From Jeotgalibacillus sp. R-1-5s-1 (GTDB lineage Bacteria; Bacillota; Bacilli; Bacillales; Jeotgalibacillaceae): a DNA stretch of 64,000 bases. Below are positions 6,388-16,674 of this stretch, piece after piece. Positions within the stretch are counted from its first letter, which is position 1, and each line of letters begins with the position of its first letter. The DNA is taken from contig NZ_SORW01000015.1 in NCBI RefSeq assembly GCF_004405105.1, positions 1 to 64,000 of the forward strand, read 5' to 3'. Position numbers and translations under genes: made by a program. The notes beneath the pieces are model-generated. The model ran no database searches. It had not been told where the DNA came from and saw only the letters and a program-made list of their open reading frames with translations.

Positions 6388-9246
6388 GTGTCAACAGTCT
6401 ATCATGCAAAATATTACGCTCACGAGTTAACAAAGCAATCAACGGAAGACGGTGTGGAAAAGCTATCCAGGTCCCTATTTGATGCATCCGTTGACTTAAA
6501 CCCTCATCAAATTGAAGCAGCCCTTTTTGCTTTCCGTTCACCTTTATCTAAAGGTGTTTTACTTGCTGATGAGGTCGGACTTGGAAAAACAATTGAAGCA
6601 GGGTTAGTATTGTGTCAAAAGTGGGCAGAACGTGAGAGGAAACTTATTATTATTTGCCCAGCATCCCTCCGTAAACAATGGAGCATGGAACTTAAAGAGA
6701 AATTTAATCTTCCAAGTGTTATTTTAGAGGCGAAATCGTTTAACGACTATATACGTAATGGAAAAGGTAATCCTTTTATACAAGATGCAATAATAATTAC
6801 ATCTTTTCAATTTGCAAATCGTAAAAGAAATGATTTAAAGCTTGTCCCTTGGGATATGGCTGTTATTGATGAAGCCCACAAATTACGGAATGTTTATCGT
6901 AACAGTAACAAGCTAGGTAAAGGAATCAAATGGGCGTTAGATGACACAAAGAAACTACTACTAACTGCGACACCTTTGCAAAATTCGTTACTAGAGTTAT
7001 TTGGGCTATCTTTATTGATAGATGAACACATCTTTGGTGATATAGGGGCTTTCCGTTCACAATATATGAGTAATAATGGTAATTTACAAGACTTAAAGGA
7101 TAGGTTAAGGGCGTTCTGTCACCGAACCCTTCGTTCTCAAGTTTTGGAATACATACGTTATACAGAGAGAATCCCAATAACTTTCCCGTTCAGACCTACA
7201 GATGATGAACAAGCTTTGTACCAAGCGGTATCAGAATTTTTATTACGTGAAGATACATATGCCATCCCCAAAAGACAAAAGGTCTTAACAACGTTAATCA
7301 TTCGCAAATTACTTGCATCTTCTTCTCAGGCTCTTTCAGGTACACTACAAACAATAAAGGAGCGATTAGAAGCAACTTTAGGCAGTTACACTCCTGAAGA
7401 TGATTGGTTAGAAAAATTAGTAGATTTGGATGAAATGGAAACGGATTTAATAGAGGAAGAGTACAATGAAGATAATGATGAAAATGAGGTAATACAGCCT
7501 TTAAATATAGAAAAGCTGAAGAAAGAAATTGAAGAGGTTAACAGATTATTAAACCGGGCTAGGTCTATCCGTGTTGACAGTAAATCACGTGCATTACTAA
7601 AAGCCCTTGAAACAGGATTTGTCGAAATGGGTAAAATGGGTGCGGGTCGAAAAGCCCTAATTTTTACTGAATCTAGACGTACCCAGGGGTATCTAAAAGA
7701 CTTTTTGGATGCCAATGGATATGCAGGTAAAATTGTATTGTTTAATGGGACAAACACTGATGAACATTCAAAAAGAATCTATAAAAATTGGATAGAGAAG
7801 AACCAAAATTCAAGTAGAATTAGTGGCTCTAAAACAGCGGATATGAGAGCTGCGTTAATTGAATATTTCCGAGACTCTTCAGAAATTATGATAGCTACAG
7901 AATCAGCAGCAGAAGGAGTTAACCTTCAATTTTGCTCATTGGTTATTAATTATGACCTCCCTTGGAACCCGCAGCGTATTGAACAACGGATAGGACGTTG
8001 TCACCGCTATGGACAGAAGTATGATGTGGTGGTTATCAACTTCTTAAATGAGCGAAATGAAGCAGATAGAAGGGTTTATGAACTCCTTAAAGAAAAATTT
8101 AACCTCTTTACAGGTGTTCTAGGTGCTTCCGATGAAGTGTTAGGTAGTATTGAATCAGGTGTCGATTTTGAAAAACGAATTTTATCAATCTATCAACGCT
8201 GTCGTACACCAGAAGAAATTGAGAATGCTTTTAAAGAGCTGCAAAATGAATTGGAACAACAAATCCAAAGCCGTTTAGACGATACAAGGGAAGCTTTACT
8301 AGAGCACTTTGACATGGATGTCCATTCGAGGTTAAAAATCCATCTCGAAGATACCAAATACCATTTAGACCGAGTAGGGAAGATGTTCTGGTCTTTAACT
8401 AAAATTATGTTAAAGGAAAAGGCAAAATTCAACGATGATGACTTAACATTTACTCTAGTAAAGGAGCCACCAATTTCCAATATTCCTATGGGGAAATATG
8501 AGCTTATCTCCAAAGACAAAAAGGAAACAGGTGCACATCTTTACCGGCTTTCAGACCCTCTCGGGGAATATGTCATAAATTCGGCAAAATCAATACCAAC
8601 CCATCTAAGTGAAGTGCAATTTGATATAACCAACCACCCTGTCCGAATATCTGTAATTGAATCTCTTAAGGGTAAAGGCGGCTTTTTAACATTAACTAAA
8701 TTATCAATAGATTCCTACGGTAAAGAAGAATATTTGCTTTTTAACGGAGTTACTGATGATAATAAAACAATGGACCAGGAAACATGTGAAAAGTTGTTTC
8801 AATGCGTTGGCCATGAAAATAAGCAAACGAATTGTTCTAGTGATAAACTTTTGACCTTAAAAAAAGATGCTAACCGTCACGTCGAAGCAACCATTAGCAA
8901 GTCGCTGGAAATAAATAACAAGTTTTTCCATGAGGAAAGAGAAAGATTAGAAAAGTGGGCTGAAGATTTAGTACTTGCTTCTGAAAAAGAATTGAATGAT
9001 TTAAAGGTAAAAATTAAAGAGTCCAAGCGGCAAGCGAGGCTGGCAAAATCGACAGAAGAGCAACACCAAATACAAAAATACATTAAGGACTTGGAACGAC
9101 TGCAACGGAGGCAAAGGCAACGTATATTTGATATTGAAGATGAAATAATGGATAAACGTGATGACCTTATTGATGAACTTGAAAAGAAAATGGTTCAAAA
9201 AACAGAACAGGAAGAATTATTTACTTTACGTTGGAAAGTGGTTTAA
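6388..9246 (+). CDS. SNF2-family helicase, DrmD-like (class 1 DISARM)
   Basis: The 952-residue SF2/SNF2 ATPase has Walker A ADEVGLGKT (residues 60-68), a DEAH box at 161-164, motif III LLLTATPLQNS, and the C-terminal RecA lobe with ATESAAEGVNLQF and the motif VI region RIEQRIGRCHRYGQ. The last 250 residues are charged coiled coil. SNF2-like DrmD is the signature helicase of class 1 DISARM; HepA/RapA-like enzymes share the same core. The start is GTG behind the G10 tract. The gene is followed after 12 bases by the methyltransferase gene (AAGGAGGAG ribosome site). Helicase identity is certain; the DrmD assignment rests on context. Confidence 0.8.
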   Translation: MSTVYHAKYYAHELTKQSTEDGVEKLSRSLFDASVDLNPHQIEAALFAFRSPLSKGVLLADEVGLGKTIEAGLVLCQKWAERERKLIIICPASLRKQWSMELKEKFNLPSVILEAKSFNDYIRNGKGNPFIQDAIIITSFQFANRKRNDLKLVPWDMAVIDEAHKLRNVYRNSNKLGKGIKWALDDTKKLLLTATPLQNSLLELFGLSLLIDEHIFGDIGAFRSQYMSNNGNLQDLKDRLRAFCHRTLRSQVLEYIRYTERIPITFPFRPTDDEQALYQAVSEFLLREDTYAIPKRQKVLTTLIIRKLLASSSQALSGTLQTIKERLEATLGSYTPEDDWLEKLVDLDEMETDLIEEEYNEDNDENEVIQPLNIEKLKKEIEEVNRLLNRARSIRVDSKSRALLKALETGFVEMGKMGAGRKALIFTESRRTQGYLKDFLDANGYAGKIVLFNGTNTDEHSKRIYKNWIEKNQNSSRISGSKTADMRAALIEYFRDSSEIMIATESAAEGVNLQFCSLVINYDLPWNPQRIEQRIGRCHRYGQKYDVVVINFLNERNEADRRVYELLKEKFNLFTGVLGASDEVLGSIESGVDFEKRILSIYQRCRTPEEIENAFKELQNELEQQIQSRLDDTREALLEHFDMDVHSRLKIHLEDTKYHLDRVGKMFWSLTKIMLKEKAKFNDDDLTFTLVKEPPISNIPMGKYELISKDKKETGAHLYRLSDPLGEYVINSAKSIPTHLSEVQFDITNHPVRISVIESLKGKGGFLTLTKLSIDSYGKEEYLLFNGVTDDNKTMDQETCEKLFQCVGHENKQTNCSSDKLLTLKKDANRHVEATISKSLEINNKFFHEERERLEKWAEDLVLASEKELNDLKVKIKESKRQARLAKSTEEQHQIQKYIKDLERLQRRQRQRIFDIEDEIMDKRDDLIDELEKKMVQKTEQEELFTLRWKVV

Positions 9247-9258
9247 GGAGGAGTTTCA

Positions 9259-12200
9259 ATGACAACAACGCAACAAAAAAAATTTATTGATTTACTTAAT
9301 GAAATATTTCAATTTGACCAAGCAGATTTAGACTTTGGAATATATCGAATTATGAACCAAAAACGTGATGAGGTAACTAAATTTTTGGAGAAGGACTTGG
9401 TACCTCAGGTTCAAAAGGCATTTGAAAAATACAAGAATGCAGATATAGAAACAATTAAACAACAAATAGAAGACCTTGAGAAAAAACTAAGTGATATGGG
9501 GGTGGCAAAGGAAAGCTCTGAAAAGTATAAAACCCTTACAGAACAACTTAATCAAGGCGTAGATGTTACAGCGCTCGAAAATGAAGTGTTCTCCAATTTA
9601 ACAAGTTTCTTCAGACGGTATTATGACAATGGTGATTTTATTTCTTTGCGACGTTATAAAAAGAATGTTTATTCAATTCCATACGAAGGGGAAGAAGTAA
9701 AACTTCACTGGGCGAACTCAGAACAATACTATGTGAAAACATCCGAGTATTTCCGTGATTATACGTTCAAACTACCTTCGGAACGAACAGTCCATTTTAA
9801 ATTGATAGAGGCAAATACAGAACAAAATAATAATAAAGCTCAGGAAGGTAAAGAACGACGGTTTATTCTTTTTGAAGAGGACCCAATTAAAGAGGAAAAT
9901 GGGGAACTATTTATCCATTTTGAATATCGTCCTGCTAAAGGAAATCAAACACAAAAGCAATTAAATGAAAGTACATTAGAAAAGATATTCTCTATTAAAG
10001 GGAATGCTGAGTGGTTACAAGAGCTACAGACTCTTTCTCCAACTGAAAAGAACAAGAAGCGAACTATTTTAGAAAAGTACTTAAATGACTATACAGCACG
10101 AAATACCTTTGATTATTTCATTCATAAAGATTTAGGTGGCTTTTTACGCCGTGAGTTAGATTTCTTTATTAAAAATGAAATCATGCATTTAGATGACCTT
10201 GATACAGAGAACGAAAAACGTTTTGAACAATATTTATCTAAAGTTAAGGTTATTAAATCAATCGGTCAAAAAATCATTGCATTTCTAGAACAAATAGAAA
10301 ACTTCCAAAAAAAGCTTTGGTTAAAGAATAAGTTTGTAGTGGAGACCAATTATTGTATTACACTTGATAGAATCCCAGAGGAGTTTTATGAAGAAATAAG
10401 CCAAAATGTGCAACAAATAAATGAATGGATAAAGCTTTTTGCAATTGATGAAATAAAAGCTAACACAGTAAGCGTTGGGTTTAGTAAGCCTTTATCAGTA
10501 GAATTTTTAAAATCCAATCCATATCTTATGATTGATACAAAGTTCTATGACGACGATTTTAAAGTTCGCTTATTAAGTTCTTTTGAAAATATAGAGGAAA
10601 ACTTAAATGGTCTTTTAGTCCATAGTGAAAATTTCCAAGCACTTCAATTATTAAGTGAAAAGTATAAAAATAAAGTTAAATTAATTTACATCGACCCACC
10701 CTACAATACATCAGAAGAGACTTTTATATATAAGAATCAATATAAACATTCTTCATGGATATCCATGATTGCTGACAGAGTAATAAATGCTAAGAAATAT
10801 TTAACAAAAGACGGTGTTCTTCAAATTACGATTGACGATGAGGAAGTATATAGATTAAAGAATTTGTTTGATAGTTTATGGGGAGGGAATAGTTATATTG
10901 GTACAGTTGTAGTACAAAGTAACCCTCGTGGCAGGGGAATTAATAGTTACTATGCTACTTCACATGAGTATTTGCTGAATTTCTCTAATAACCCTGAAAA
11001 TGTAAAAATAATTGATATGCCATTAACTGATGAGCAAAAAAAAGACTATAGATATGAAGATGAAACTTCACCATATCGTTTATTGCCTTTTAGGCGTAGT
11101 GGAGGGTTATCAACGCCAGATGAACGACCTAATTCAGAATTTGCATTATATTACAGCCCTAGTAAGGACATGATTGTTGGAGTAGGTGGAGAAAGAATAG
11201 TTCCATATCCAGCAGAATATAAAACAAATAGCATTTTTTTCATACCTAGTAATGGTAGTAACATTGAAGAATTATCTGTTGATAACTTTTTTAAAGTTGC
11301 ACCTAAAGATATAAAATGTATTATGCCAATAGATTCTGAAGGAAGAAGAAGAGTCTGGCGATGGTCCGATAGAGCTAAGATATTGGATGCAGCTTTGGAA
11401 AAAGAATTTGTAATTCAAGAATCAAATAACAAATTTATCGTCCAATTAAAAGACAGGATAAAAGAGGGAAGAAAACCAAAAACAATCTGGCATGATTCAA
11501 AATACGATGCATCTTCACACGGAACAAATTTATTACAAGATATTTTAGGAGAAAGAAGAGTATTTGGATACCCTAAATCAATCTATTCTACTATAGATTC
11601 TATATATTCTATAGTTGGAAAAAATAAAGAAGCTACTATTTTTGACTTTTTTAGTGGTTCTGGAACAACAGGACATTCAGTAATTAATTTAAATAGAGAA
11701 GATAATGGTAACCGAAAATACATTCTTGTTGAAATGGGTGAGTATTTTAAAACCGTTACTAAGCCACGCATACAAAAAGTTATTTACTCAAAAGACTGGA
11801 AGGACGGAAAGCCAGTATCTCGTGAAGGTTCAAGCCATATGTTTAAATATATTAAGCTTGAATCATATGAGGACGCCTTAAATAACATCAAACTTATGCG
11901 TTCTTCTCAGCAACAAACAGCTATAAATGAATTTATGTCTCCCGAAGCTAAAGAAGAATATTTACTTTCATATATGTTAGATGTTGAAGCTGAAGGAAGT
12001 TCATCTTTATTAAATGTTGGGTCTTTTAATAACCCTTTTGATTATAAGATGATGATTACAAAAGGGACAGAATCAACACCGACTAAAGTTGACCTTGTTG
12101 AAACATTTAACTACTTAATTGGTTTACATGTTAATACCATTGATGTGATTAAAGGTATCAAGGTGATTACAGGGATATTAAGAACTGGTGAAAACACATT

Positions 12201-12414
12201 AGTTATTTGGAGAAACACGAAAGAAGTCACAAATGAACAGTTAGAAGACTTCTTCAAAAAGCAAGGTTACAATACACGTGACTCTGAGTTTGAACGAATT
12301 TATGTTAATGGAGATAACCACTTAGAAAACTTGAAATTGGCGGAAAATAAGTGGAAAGTGGTTCTTATTGAGGAAGAATTTAAGCGTCTAATGTTTGATG
12401 TAAAAGATATGTAG
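9259..12414 (+). CDS. Adenine-specific DNA methyltransferase, type III Mod-like (DrmMI candidate)
   Basis: The 1,051-residue protein carries beta-class methyltransferase motifs: catalytic motif IV DPPYNT at residues 479-484, before the AdoMet-binding motif I FDFFSGSGTTG at 795-805, as in type III Mod proteins. LLVHSENFQALQLL precedes DPPY, as is usual in Mod. The first 440 residues are a long helical extension and the last 220 an extra domain, making it larger than ordinary Mod (about 600-700). The region between motifs IV and I is expected to include target recognition. It should methylate adenine on one strand of an asymmetric site to mark host DNA. It is translated with the SNF2 and Res-like genes. 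Confidence 0.85.
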   Translation: MTTTQQKKFIDLLNEIFQFDQADLDFGIYRIMNQKRDEVTKFLEKDLVPQVQKAFEKYKNADIETIKQQIEDLEKKLSDMGVAKESSEKYKTLTEQLNQGVDVTALENEVFSNLTSFFRRYYDNGDFISLRRYKKNVYSIPYEGEEVKLHWANSEQYYVKTSEYFRDYTFKLPSERTVHFKLIEANTEQNNNKAQEGKERRFILFEEDPIKEENGELFIHFEYRPAKGNQTQKQLNESTLEKIFSIKGNAEWLQELQTLSPTEKNKKRTILEKYLNDYTARNTFDYFIHKDLGGFLRRELDFFIKNEIMHLDDLDTENEKRFEQYLSKVKVIKSIGQKIIAFLEQIENFQKKLWLKNKFVVETNYCITLDRIPEEFYEEISQNVQQINEWIKLFAIDEIKANTVSVGFSKPLSVEFLKSNPYLMIDTKFYDDDFKVRLLSSFENIEENLNGLLVHSENFQALQLLSEKYKNKVKLIYIDPPYNTSEETFIYKNQYKHSSWISMIADRVINAKKYLTKDGVLQITIDDEEVYRLKNLFDSLWGGNSYIGTVVVQSNPRGRGINSYYATSHEYLLNFSNNPENVKIIDMPLTDEQKKDYRYEDETSPYRLLPFRRSGGLSTPDERPNSEFALYYSPSKDMIVGVGGERIVPYPAEYKTNSIFFIPSNGSNIEELSVDNFFKVAPKDIKCIMPIDSEGRRRVWRWSDRAKILDAALEKEFVIQESNNKFIVQLKDRIKEGRKPKTIWHDSKYDASSHGTNLLQDILGERRVFGYPKSIYSTIDSIYSIVGKNKEATIFDFFSGSGTTGHSVINLNREDNGNRKYILVEMGEYFKTVTKPRIQKVIYSKDWKDGKPVSREGSSHMFKYIKLESYEDALNNIKLMRSSQQQTAINEFMSPEAKEEYLLSYMLDVEAEGSSSLLNVGSFNNPFDYKMMITKGTESTPTKVDLVETFNYLIGLHVNTIDVIKGIKVITGILRTGENTLVIWRNTKEVTNEQLEDFFKKQGYNTRDSEFERIYVNGDNHLENLKLAENKWKVVLIEEEFKRLMFDVKDM

Positions 12415-12425
12415 GAGGTGAGATT

Positions 12426-15400
12426 ATGCCTAGAGGGACAACAAAAAAGATTCAATTAAGTGACCAGTTAATATTGAATCAATTTATGCTGCGTCTCTTT
12501 GAAGTGGAAAATTTTGAACATCTTACAAAAGATATGAAGGATAGTTCATTTGAAGAGTTAGACACTGACAATGTTTCGCAGTTTTATAAGCATCTTACTA
12601 TGAGGTTAGTTGAACGTGAAGAGCTTAGTAATGATATCTTAAGACAATATGATGAAAATATTGTGAGTCATACTCTTAGAATTAGTGAGAAGAGAGATAA
12701 AAAAATAAGATGGAAATATTTCCAATACCTTTCGTTGTTATTTACGGAAATTTATTTAGACCGTTATTTTAACAATCGAGAAAAGCTATTGAATGACTTA
12801 AATGCATTTATTGACGTATTTAATGAGGAGAAACCAAAAGGTGAGAAACTTAACTATTACAGTGAAACGGACCTAAAGAAGTTAGCTTTTTGGAATGCAA
12901 CTGGCTCTGGAAAGACACTGCTTATGCATGTAAATATCCTTCAATATAAACATTATTTTTATAAGAAACATCGTCGAGATGAATTGGAACAGGTTATTCT
13001 GTTAACACCAAGTGAAGACCTATCAAAACAACACTTGAGGGAGTTTGAAGTATCAGGGCTACAAGCGGCGCTTTTCGATAAGAATATGCAGGGGTTATTC
13101 CGAGGAAATGAAATTTCAATCATTGATATTCATAAACTAAAGGATGAAATGGGAGACAAAACAGTTGCCATTGATGCCTTTGAGGGGAATAACCTTGTCC
13201 TAGTTGACGAAGGCCATCGTGGTTCATCTGGTGATGAATGGAGAAATAAAAGGGAAAAGCTAAGTGAACAGGGATTTGCCTTTGAGTATTCTGCTACATT
13301 TGGACAAGCGGTATCAGGAAATAAAAAATTAATGGAAGAGTATTCAAAATGTATTTTATTTGATTACTCCTATCGTTATTTTTATAGTGATGGATATGGA
13401 AAAGACTATCGCATCTTAAATCTACAGGATGATGAAGATGAGTATGTCCGACATCTATATTTGATAGCCTGTTTAACAGCCTTTTATCAACAGCTAAAGC
13501 TTTATAGTGAAAATGAAGTAGCTTATCGTCCTTTTATGGTAGCTAAACCTTTATGGGTTTTTGTAGGTGGCAGCGTTAATGCACTGAGAACCCAAAATAA
13601 ACGAAAAGTATCTGATGTAACAGACATCCTGTTATTTATTGCTCGTTTTGTAAAGGAAAGTAAAGAAAGCATAAGTATGATAGAACGCCTTTTAAGCGGG
13701 CAACCAGGTCTTTTAGACGGAAAAGGGAGTGAAATATTTGGTAACTCCTTCCCTTATCTTCTAGACAAACAAATGTCTGCTGAAGAAGTTTATCGTGAAA
13801 TTCTCTTATTCGTTTTCAATTCTACTCTAGCTAATGCTACGTTCCGTGTAGAAAATTTAAAAGGTGTCGATGGTGAAATAGCACTTCGTATTGGAGACAA
13901 TGAACCTTTTGGTGTTATCAATGTAGGTGATTCGAATGAACTTAGTAAGCTTTGTGCAACTTATACAGAGCTTCTTGTTATCGACAGAGATTTTTCAAAA
14001 TCGTATTTCCATGAAATTGATAAAAAAGATTCAGGCATAAATCTTTTAATTGGCTCTAAAAAGTTTACTGAGGGTTGGAGTAGTTGGCGTGTAAGCACAA
14101 TGGGACTAATGAATTTAGGTAGAAGTGAAGGCTCTCAAATTATCCAATTATTTGGTCGTGGTGTCCGCCTGAAAGGATATAACTTTAGCTTGAAGCGGAG
14201 TGAAGCATTAAAGGGTGAAGTAACTGATATTCCCAAATACCTTAATTTTATTGAAACATTAAACATTTTTGGTATTCGTGCTGACTACATGCAGCAATTT
14301 AAAGAATATCTAGAAGATGAAGGTGTCCAAACGGAAACCGATTATGAAGAAATACAATTGCCGGTTTTGAAGGATTACCATAAAAGAAAGTTAAAGTTAA
14401 AGGCCTTACGCTTAAAAGATGGTATCGATTTTAAAAAGCAAGGACCAAAACCGAAATTTTCTGCTCCATCAGAACGATTATCAAGTAACGATAAGATAAT
14501 CGTTAACTGGTATCCAAAGCTTCAAATACATGATAGTCGAATTAAAGGGTTAAGTGTTCGAGAAACTCAGTCAATAACTTTAAACAAAGAAGCATTTTCG
14601 GAAAAACATATTGCCTTTATGGATTTGGACCATATTTACTTTGAGATGCAAAAATTTAAGAATGAGCGTTCATGGTATAACCTAAGCTTATCTAAAGAAG
14701 AAATCATTAAATTATTATCTAATGATTATTGGTATGAAATCGAAATACCAAAAGAGGAGCTAGTATTTAATTCTTTTAACAAAGTAAAACGCTGGGAAGA
14801 AATTGCTCTAGTTCTATTGAAGAAGTATTGTGAAAAACAATATCTATATGCAAAAAAAGAGTGGGAAGCACCATATCTAGAGTATTATGAGTTAACAGAA
14901 ACAGACAACAATTTCTTTGACGAATATAAAGTTTCTGTAGATACAAATGATACAAGCATGATAACTAAATTAAAGCAATTAAAGGATGCTTTAAAGAAAA
15001 GCATGTTAAGCGATATCGAATTTGGCGGCTTAACCTCCTTTTCATTTTCACAGCACCTATATCAACCATTGATTACCCTAGAAGGTGCAGCTATAAAGGT
15101 ATCACCTGTTCCGCTTAATGAGGGTGAATACCGTTTTGTGCAAGATTTAAAGACCCACTATGAAGGTAATAAGGATTTCTTTAAAGATAAAGAACTATAT
15201 CTGCTCCGAAACCAAAGTCGAGGTAGAGGAATTGGATTCTTCGAAGCGGGTGGATTTTATCCAGACTTCATTATCTGGATTATACATGGAGAAAAGCAGT
15301 ACATTACATTTGCTGACCCAAAAGGTATCCGAAACCTTTCAATAACTGATACAAAGCTTCAATTCTATCGCCATATTAAGGAAATGGAAAATCGCTTAAA

Positions 15401-15590
15401 TGATAAAGATGTTATTCTTAATGCATTTACCATCGCTAACACCTATTACAGTGATTTAATAACCACAGGACTTAAATTATCTAAAGAGCAGATGGAAGAA
15501 CAGCACATCCTTTTCCAAAATGATGACAGAGAAACTTACATTGATAAGATGACTCAGAGCATATTCAATGAAAACACTATTACACCATGA
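12426..15590 (+). CDS. Type III Res-like DEAD/DEAH helicase with C-terminal PD-(D/E)XK nuclease
   Basis: The 1,054-residue protein has Walker A ATGSGKT (158-164), a DEGH box (261-264) as in type III Res subunits, a SATFGQ motif III, and a motif VI-like IIQLFGRGVRLKG. Near the C-terminus, FYPDFIIW (P946-D947) is followed by FADPKG (D964-P-K966), a PD-x16-DxK nuclease core like that of EcoP15I-type Res. It ends the SNF2-Mod-Res operon (11-base gap, TAGGAGGTGA ribosome site) and would provide translocation and cleavage. Class 1 DISARM as published has no such subunit, so either this is an added nuclease or the three genes form their own restriction system. Confidence 0.85.
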   Translation: MPRGTTKKIQLSDQLILNQFMLRLFEVENFEHLTKDMKDSSFEELDTDNVSQFYKHLTMRLVEREELSNDILRQYDENIVSHTLRISEKRDKKIRWKYFQYLSLLFTEIYLDRYFNNREKLLNDLNAFIDVFNEEKPKGEKLNYYSETDLKKLAFWNATGSGKTLLMHVNILQYKHYFYKKHRRDELEQVILLTPSEDLSKQHLREFEVSGLQAALFDKNMQGLFRGNEISIIDIHKLKDEMGDKTVAIDAFEGNNLVLVDEGHRGSSGDEWRNKREKLSEQGFAFEYSATFGQAVSGNKKLMEEYSKCILFDYSYRYFYSDGYGKDYRILNLQDDEDEYVRHLYLIACLTAFYQQLKLYSENEVAYRPFMVAKPLWVFVGGSVNALRTQNKRKVSDVTDILLFIARFVKESKESISMIERLLSGQPGLLDGKGSEIFGNSFPYLLDKQMSAEEVYREILLFVFNSTLANATFRVENLKGVDGEIALRIGDNEPFGVINVGDSNELSKLCATYTELLVIDRDFSKSYFHEIDKKDSGINLLIGSKKFTEGWSSWRVSTMGLMNLGRSEGSQIIQLFGRGVRLKGYNFSLKRSEALKGEVTDIPKYLNFIETLNIFGIRADYMQQFKEYLEDEGVQTETDYEEIQLPVLKDYHKRKLKLKALRLKDGIDFKKQGPKPKFSAPSERLSSNDKIIVNWYPKLQIHDSRIKGLSVRETQSITLNKEAFSEKHIAFMDLDHIYFEMQKFKNERSWYNLSLSKEEIIKLLSNDYWYEIEIPKEELVFNSFNKVKRWEEIALVLLKKYCEKQYLYAKKEWEAPYLEYYELTETDNNFFDEYKVSVDTNDTSMITKLKQLKDALKKSMLSDIEFGGLTSFSFSQHLYQPLITLEGAAIKVSPVPLNEGEYRFVQDLKTHYEGNKDFFKDKELYLLRNQSRGRGIGFFEAGGFYPDFIIWIIHGEKQYITFADPKGIRNLSITDTKLQFYRHIKEMENRLNDKDVILNAFTIANTYYSDLITTGLKLSKEQMEEQHILFQNDDRETYIDKMTQSIFNENTITP

Positions 15591-15598
15591 TATTACAG

Positions 15599-15626
15599 GT
15601 AGGAGTTTATTAGACTCCTACTTTTT
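15599..15626 (+). terminator. Terminator of the SNF2-Mod-Res operon
   Basis: The 8-bp stem GTAGGAGT / ACTCCTAC with a 7-base loop is followed by TTTTT, 9 bases after the stop codon. Confidence 0.9.
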
Positions 15627-15865
15627 CTATATTTGAGGGGGGTCTAACAGTGAACGAAGCAATTCTCTACAAAGCAGGTAAAAATAATTAATGAAAATGC
15701 AAAAAATCATAAAGGGTTATGTACCAGAACCACTAAGTTAATAAAAATTTGTTAACTGAAGTGGAGAGTAGTGGGAAATTTAAGATAGTAATTTAATAAA
15801 ATATAAAATTATTTATTTTCCAGAAGTGTCAGATAGTTTTACGGTCACATTGAAGGCGAAAGAAA
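15627..15865. other. Intergenic stretch between convergent operons, possible decayed gene
   Basis: A GAGGGGGG ribosome-site-like sequence precedes a GTG at 15650 that opens only 13 codons. A plausible continuation in another frame (GLCTRTTKLIKIC) follows a one-base shift. This could be a decayed small gene; nothing longer is supported. Confidence 0.2.
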
Positions 15866-15903
15866 GTATAAAAAGTACTGATTTTACTCTGTACTTTTTA
15901 TAC
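15866..15903 (-). terminator. Terminator of the drmABC operon
   Basis: A 13-bp perfect stem (GTATAAAAAGTAC / GTACTTTTTATAC) with a 12-base loop overlaps the drmC stop codon. AT-rich tails on both sides make it potentially bidirectional. Confidence 0.8.
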
Positions 15904-16674
15904 TTTAACAATCTCATTCCTGTTCAAGAGTGAACGAAACTGTTCCCGGATTTGTTTAACACTATTGTCGTTCTCAATAAGTACACCAGTTTCAATGTTC
16001 TTTTCCAGCCCGTTAAGAGTAAAGTTTGAAGAAGTTACAAGCAGTTGTCTTTGGTCTATACATATGAGTTTTGAATGCAGACTCGTAGTATATCCCTCTC
16101 TTTTTTTACTTTCCCAATAGTACAGATGAGGAAGCCTGACATCCATTGGCCAGCTTTCCAGAATTCTCTTCTTATTAGTTTCGTTTTCATGAAAGATAAT
16201 GTTGATCCGGCATCCCCGGTTAGATGCATCAATCAACTCCTTTACTAATAATTTCACAATAGTGCTTTCTAAAGAAAAATTATAACCTACAATCACAATC
16301 TCTTTTTCAGCAGACAAAAACATAGATTTAATAGTTTCGAAGGTTTTGTTTTTAATAGGACTTGTTGAAAAAGAAGGACCGGTCCACACCGGGCTTATTT
16401 TTGTACCTTTTTTCTCTTTTTCTGAATATACAAACCAGGCCATTTCAATAAGTTGTGCAAGGGTTTTGGGGAGAATGTGATTTTTTTCAGCTGCTCGCAA
16501 AACCTCTTGCAGATAATAATGCAGGGTGTCTGAGAGAGAAAGGTTCTGCAAAATCTTACTCTTATTTAAATCATCTTCACTATTAATCACATTTATTGTT
16601 TCTGTTATCCAATCAGCAGAATGCTGTGAGACCGCCTCGATCAGTTTAAAAATATTTATCTTCAATTCATTCAT
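15898..16674 (-). CDS. drmC: DrmC, phospholipase D-like domain protein of DISARM
   Basis: The 258-residue protein has a helical N-terminus and a C-terminal phospholipase D/nuclease-type domain. The clear HKD-type motif is LHSKLICIDQRQLLVTSSN (H-S-K-x4-D). The usual second HKD copy is not evident, so activity would need a dimer, as in Nuc/BfiI-like enzymes. DrmC is the PLD-family member of both DISARM classes and has been reported as dispensable for protection in tested systems. Its start overlaps drmB by 8 bases. It is the last gene of the minus-strand drmABC unit. Confidence 0.85.
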   Translation of the reverse strand: MNELKINIFKLIEAVSQHSADWITETINVINSEDDLNKSKILQNLSLSDTLHYYLQEVLRAAEKNHILPKTLAQLIEMAWFVYSEKEKKGTKISPVWTGPSFSTSPIKNKTFETIKSMFLSAEKEIVIVGYNFSLESTIVKLLVKELIDASNRGCRINIIFHENETNKKRILESWPMDVRLPHLYYWESKKREGYTTSLHSKLICIDQRQLLVTSSNFTLNGLEKNIETGVLIENDNSVKQIREQFRSLLNRNEIVKV

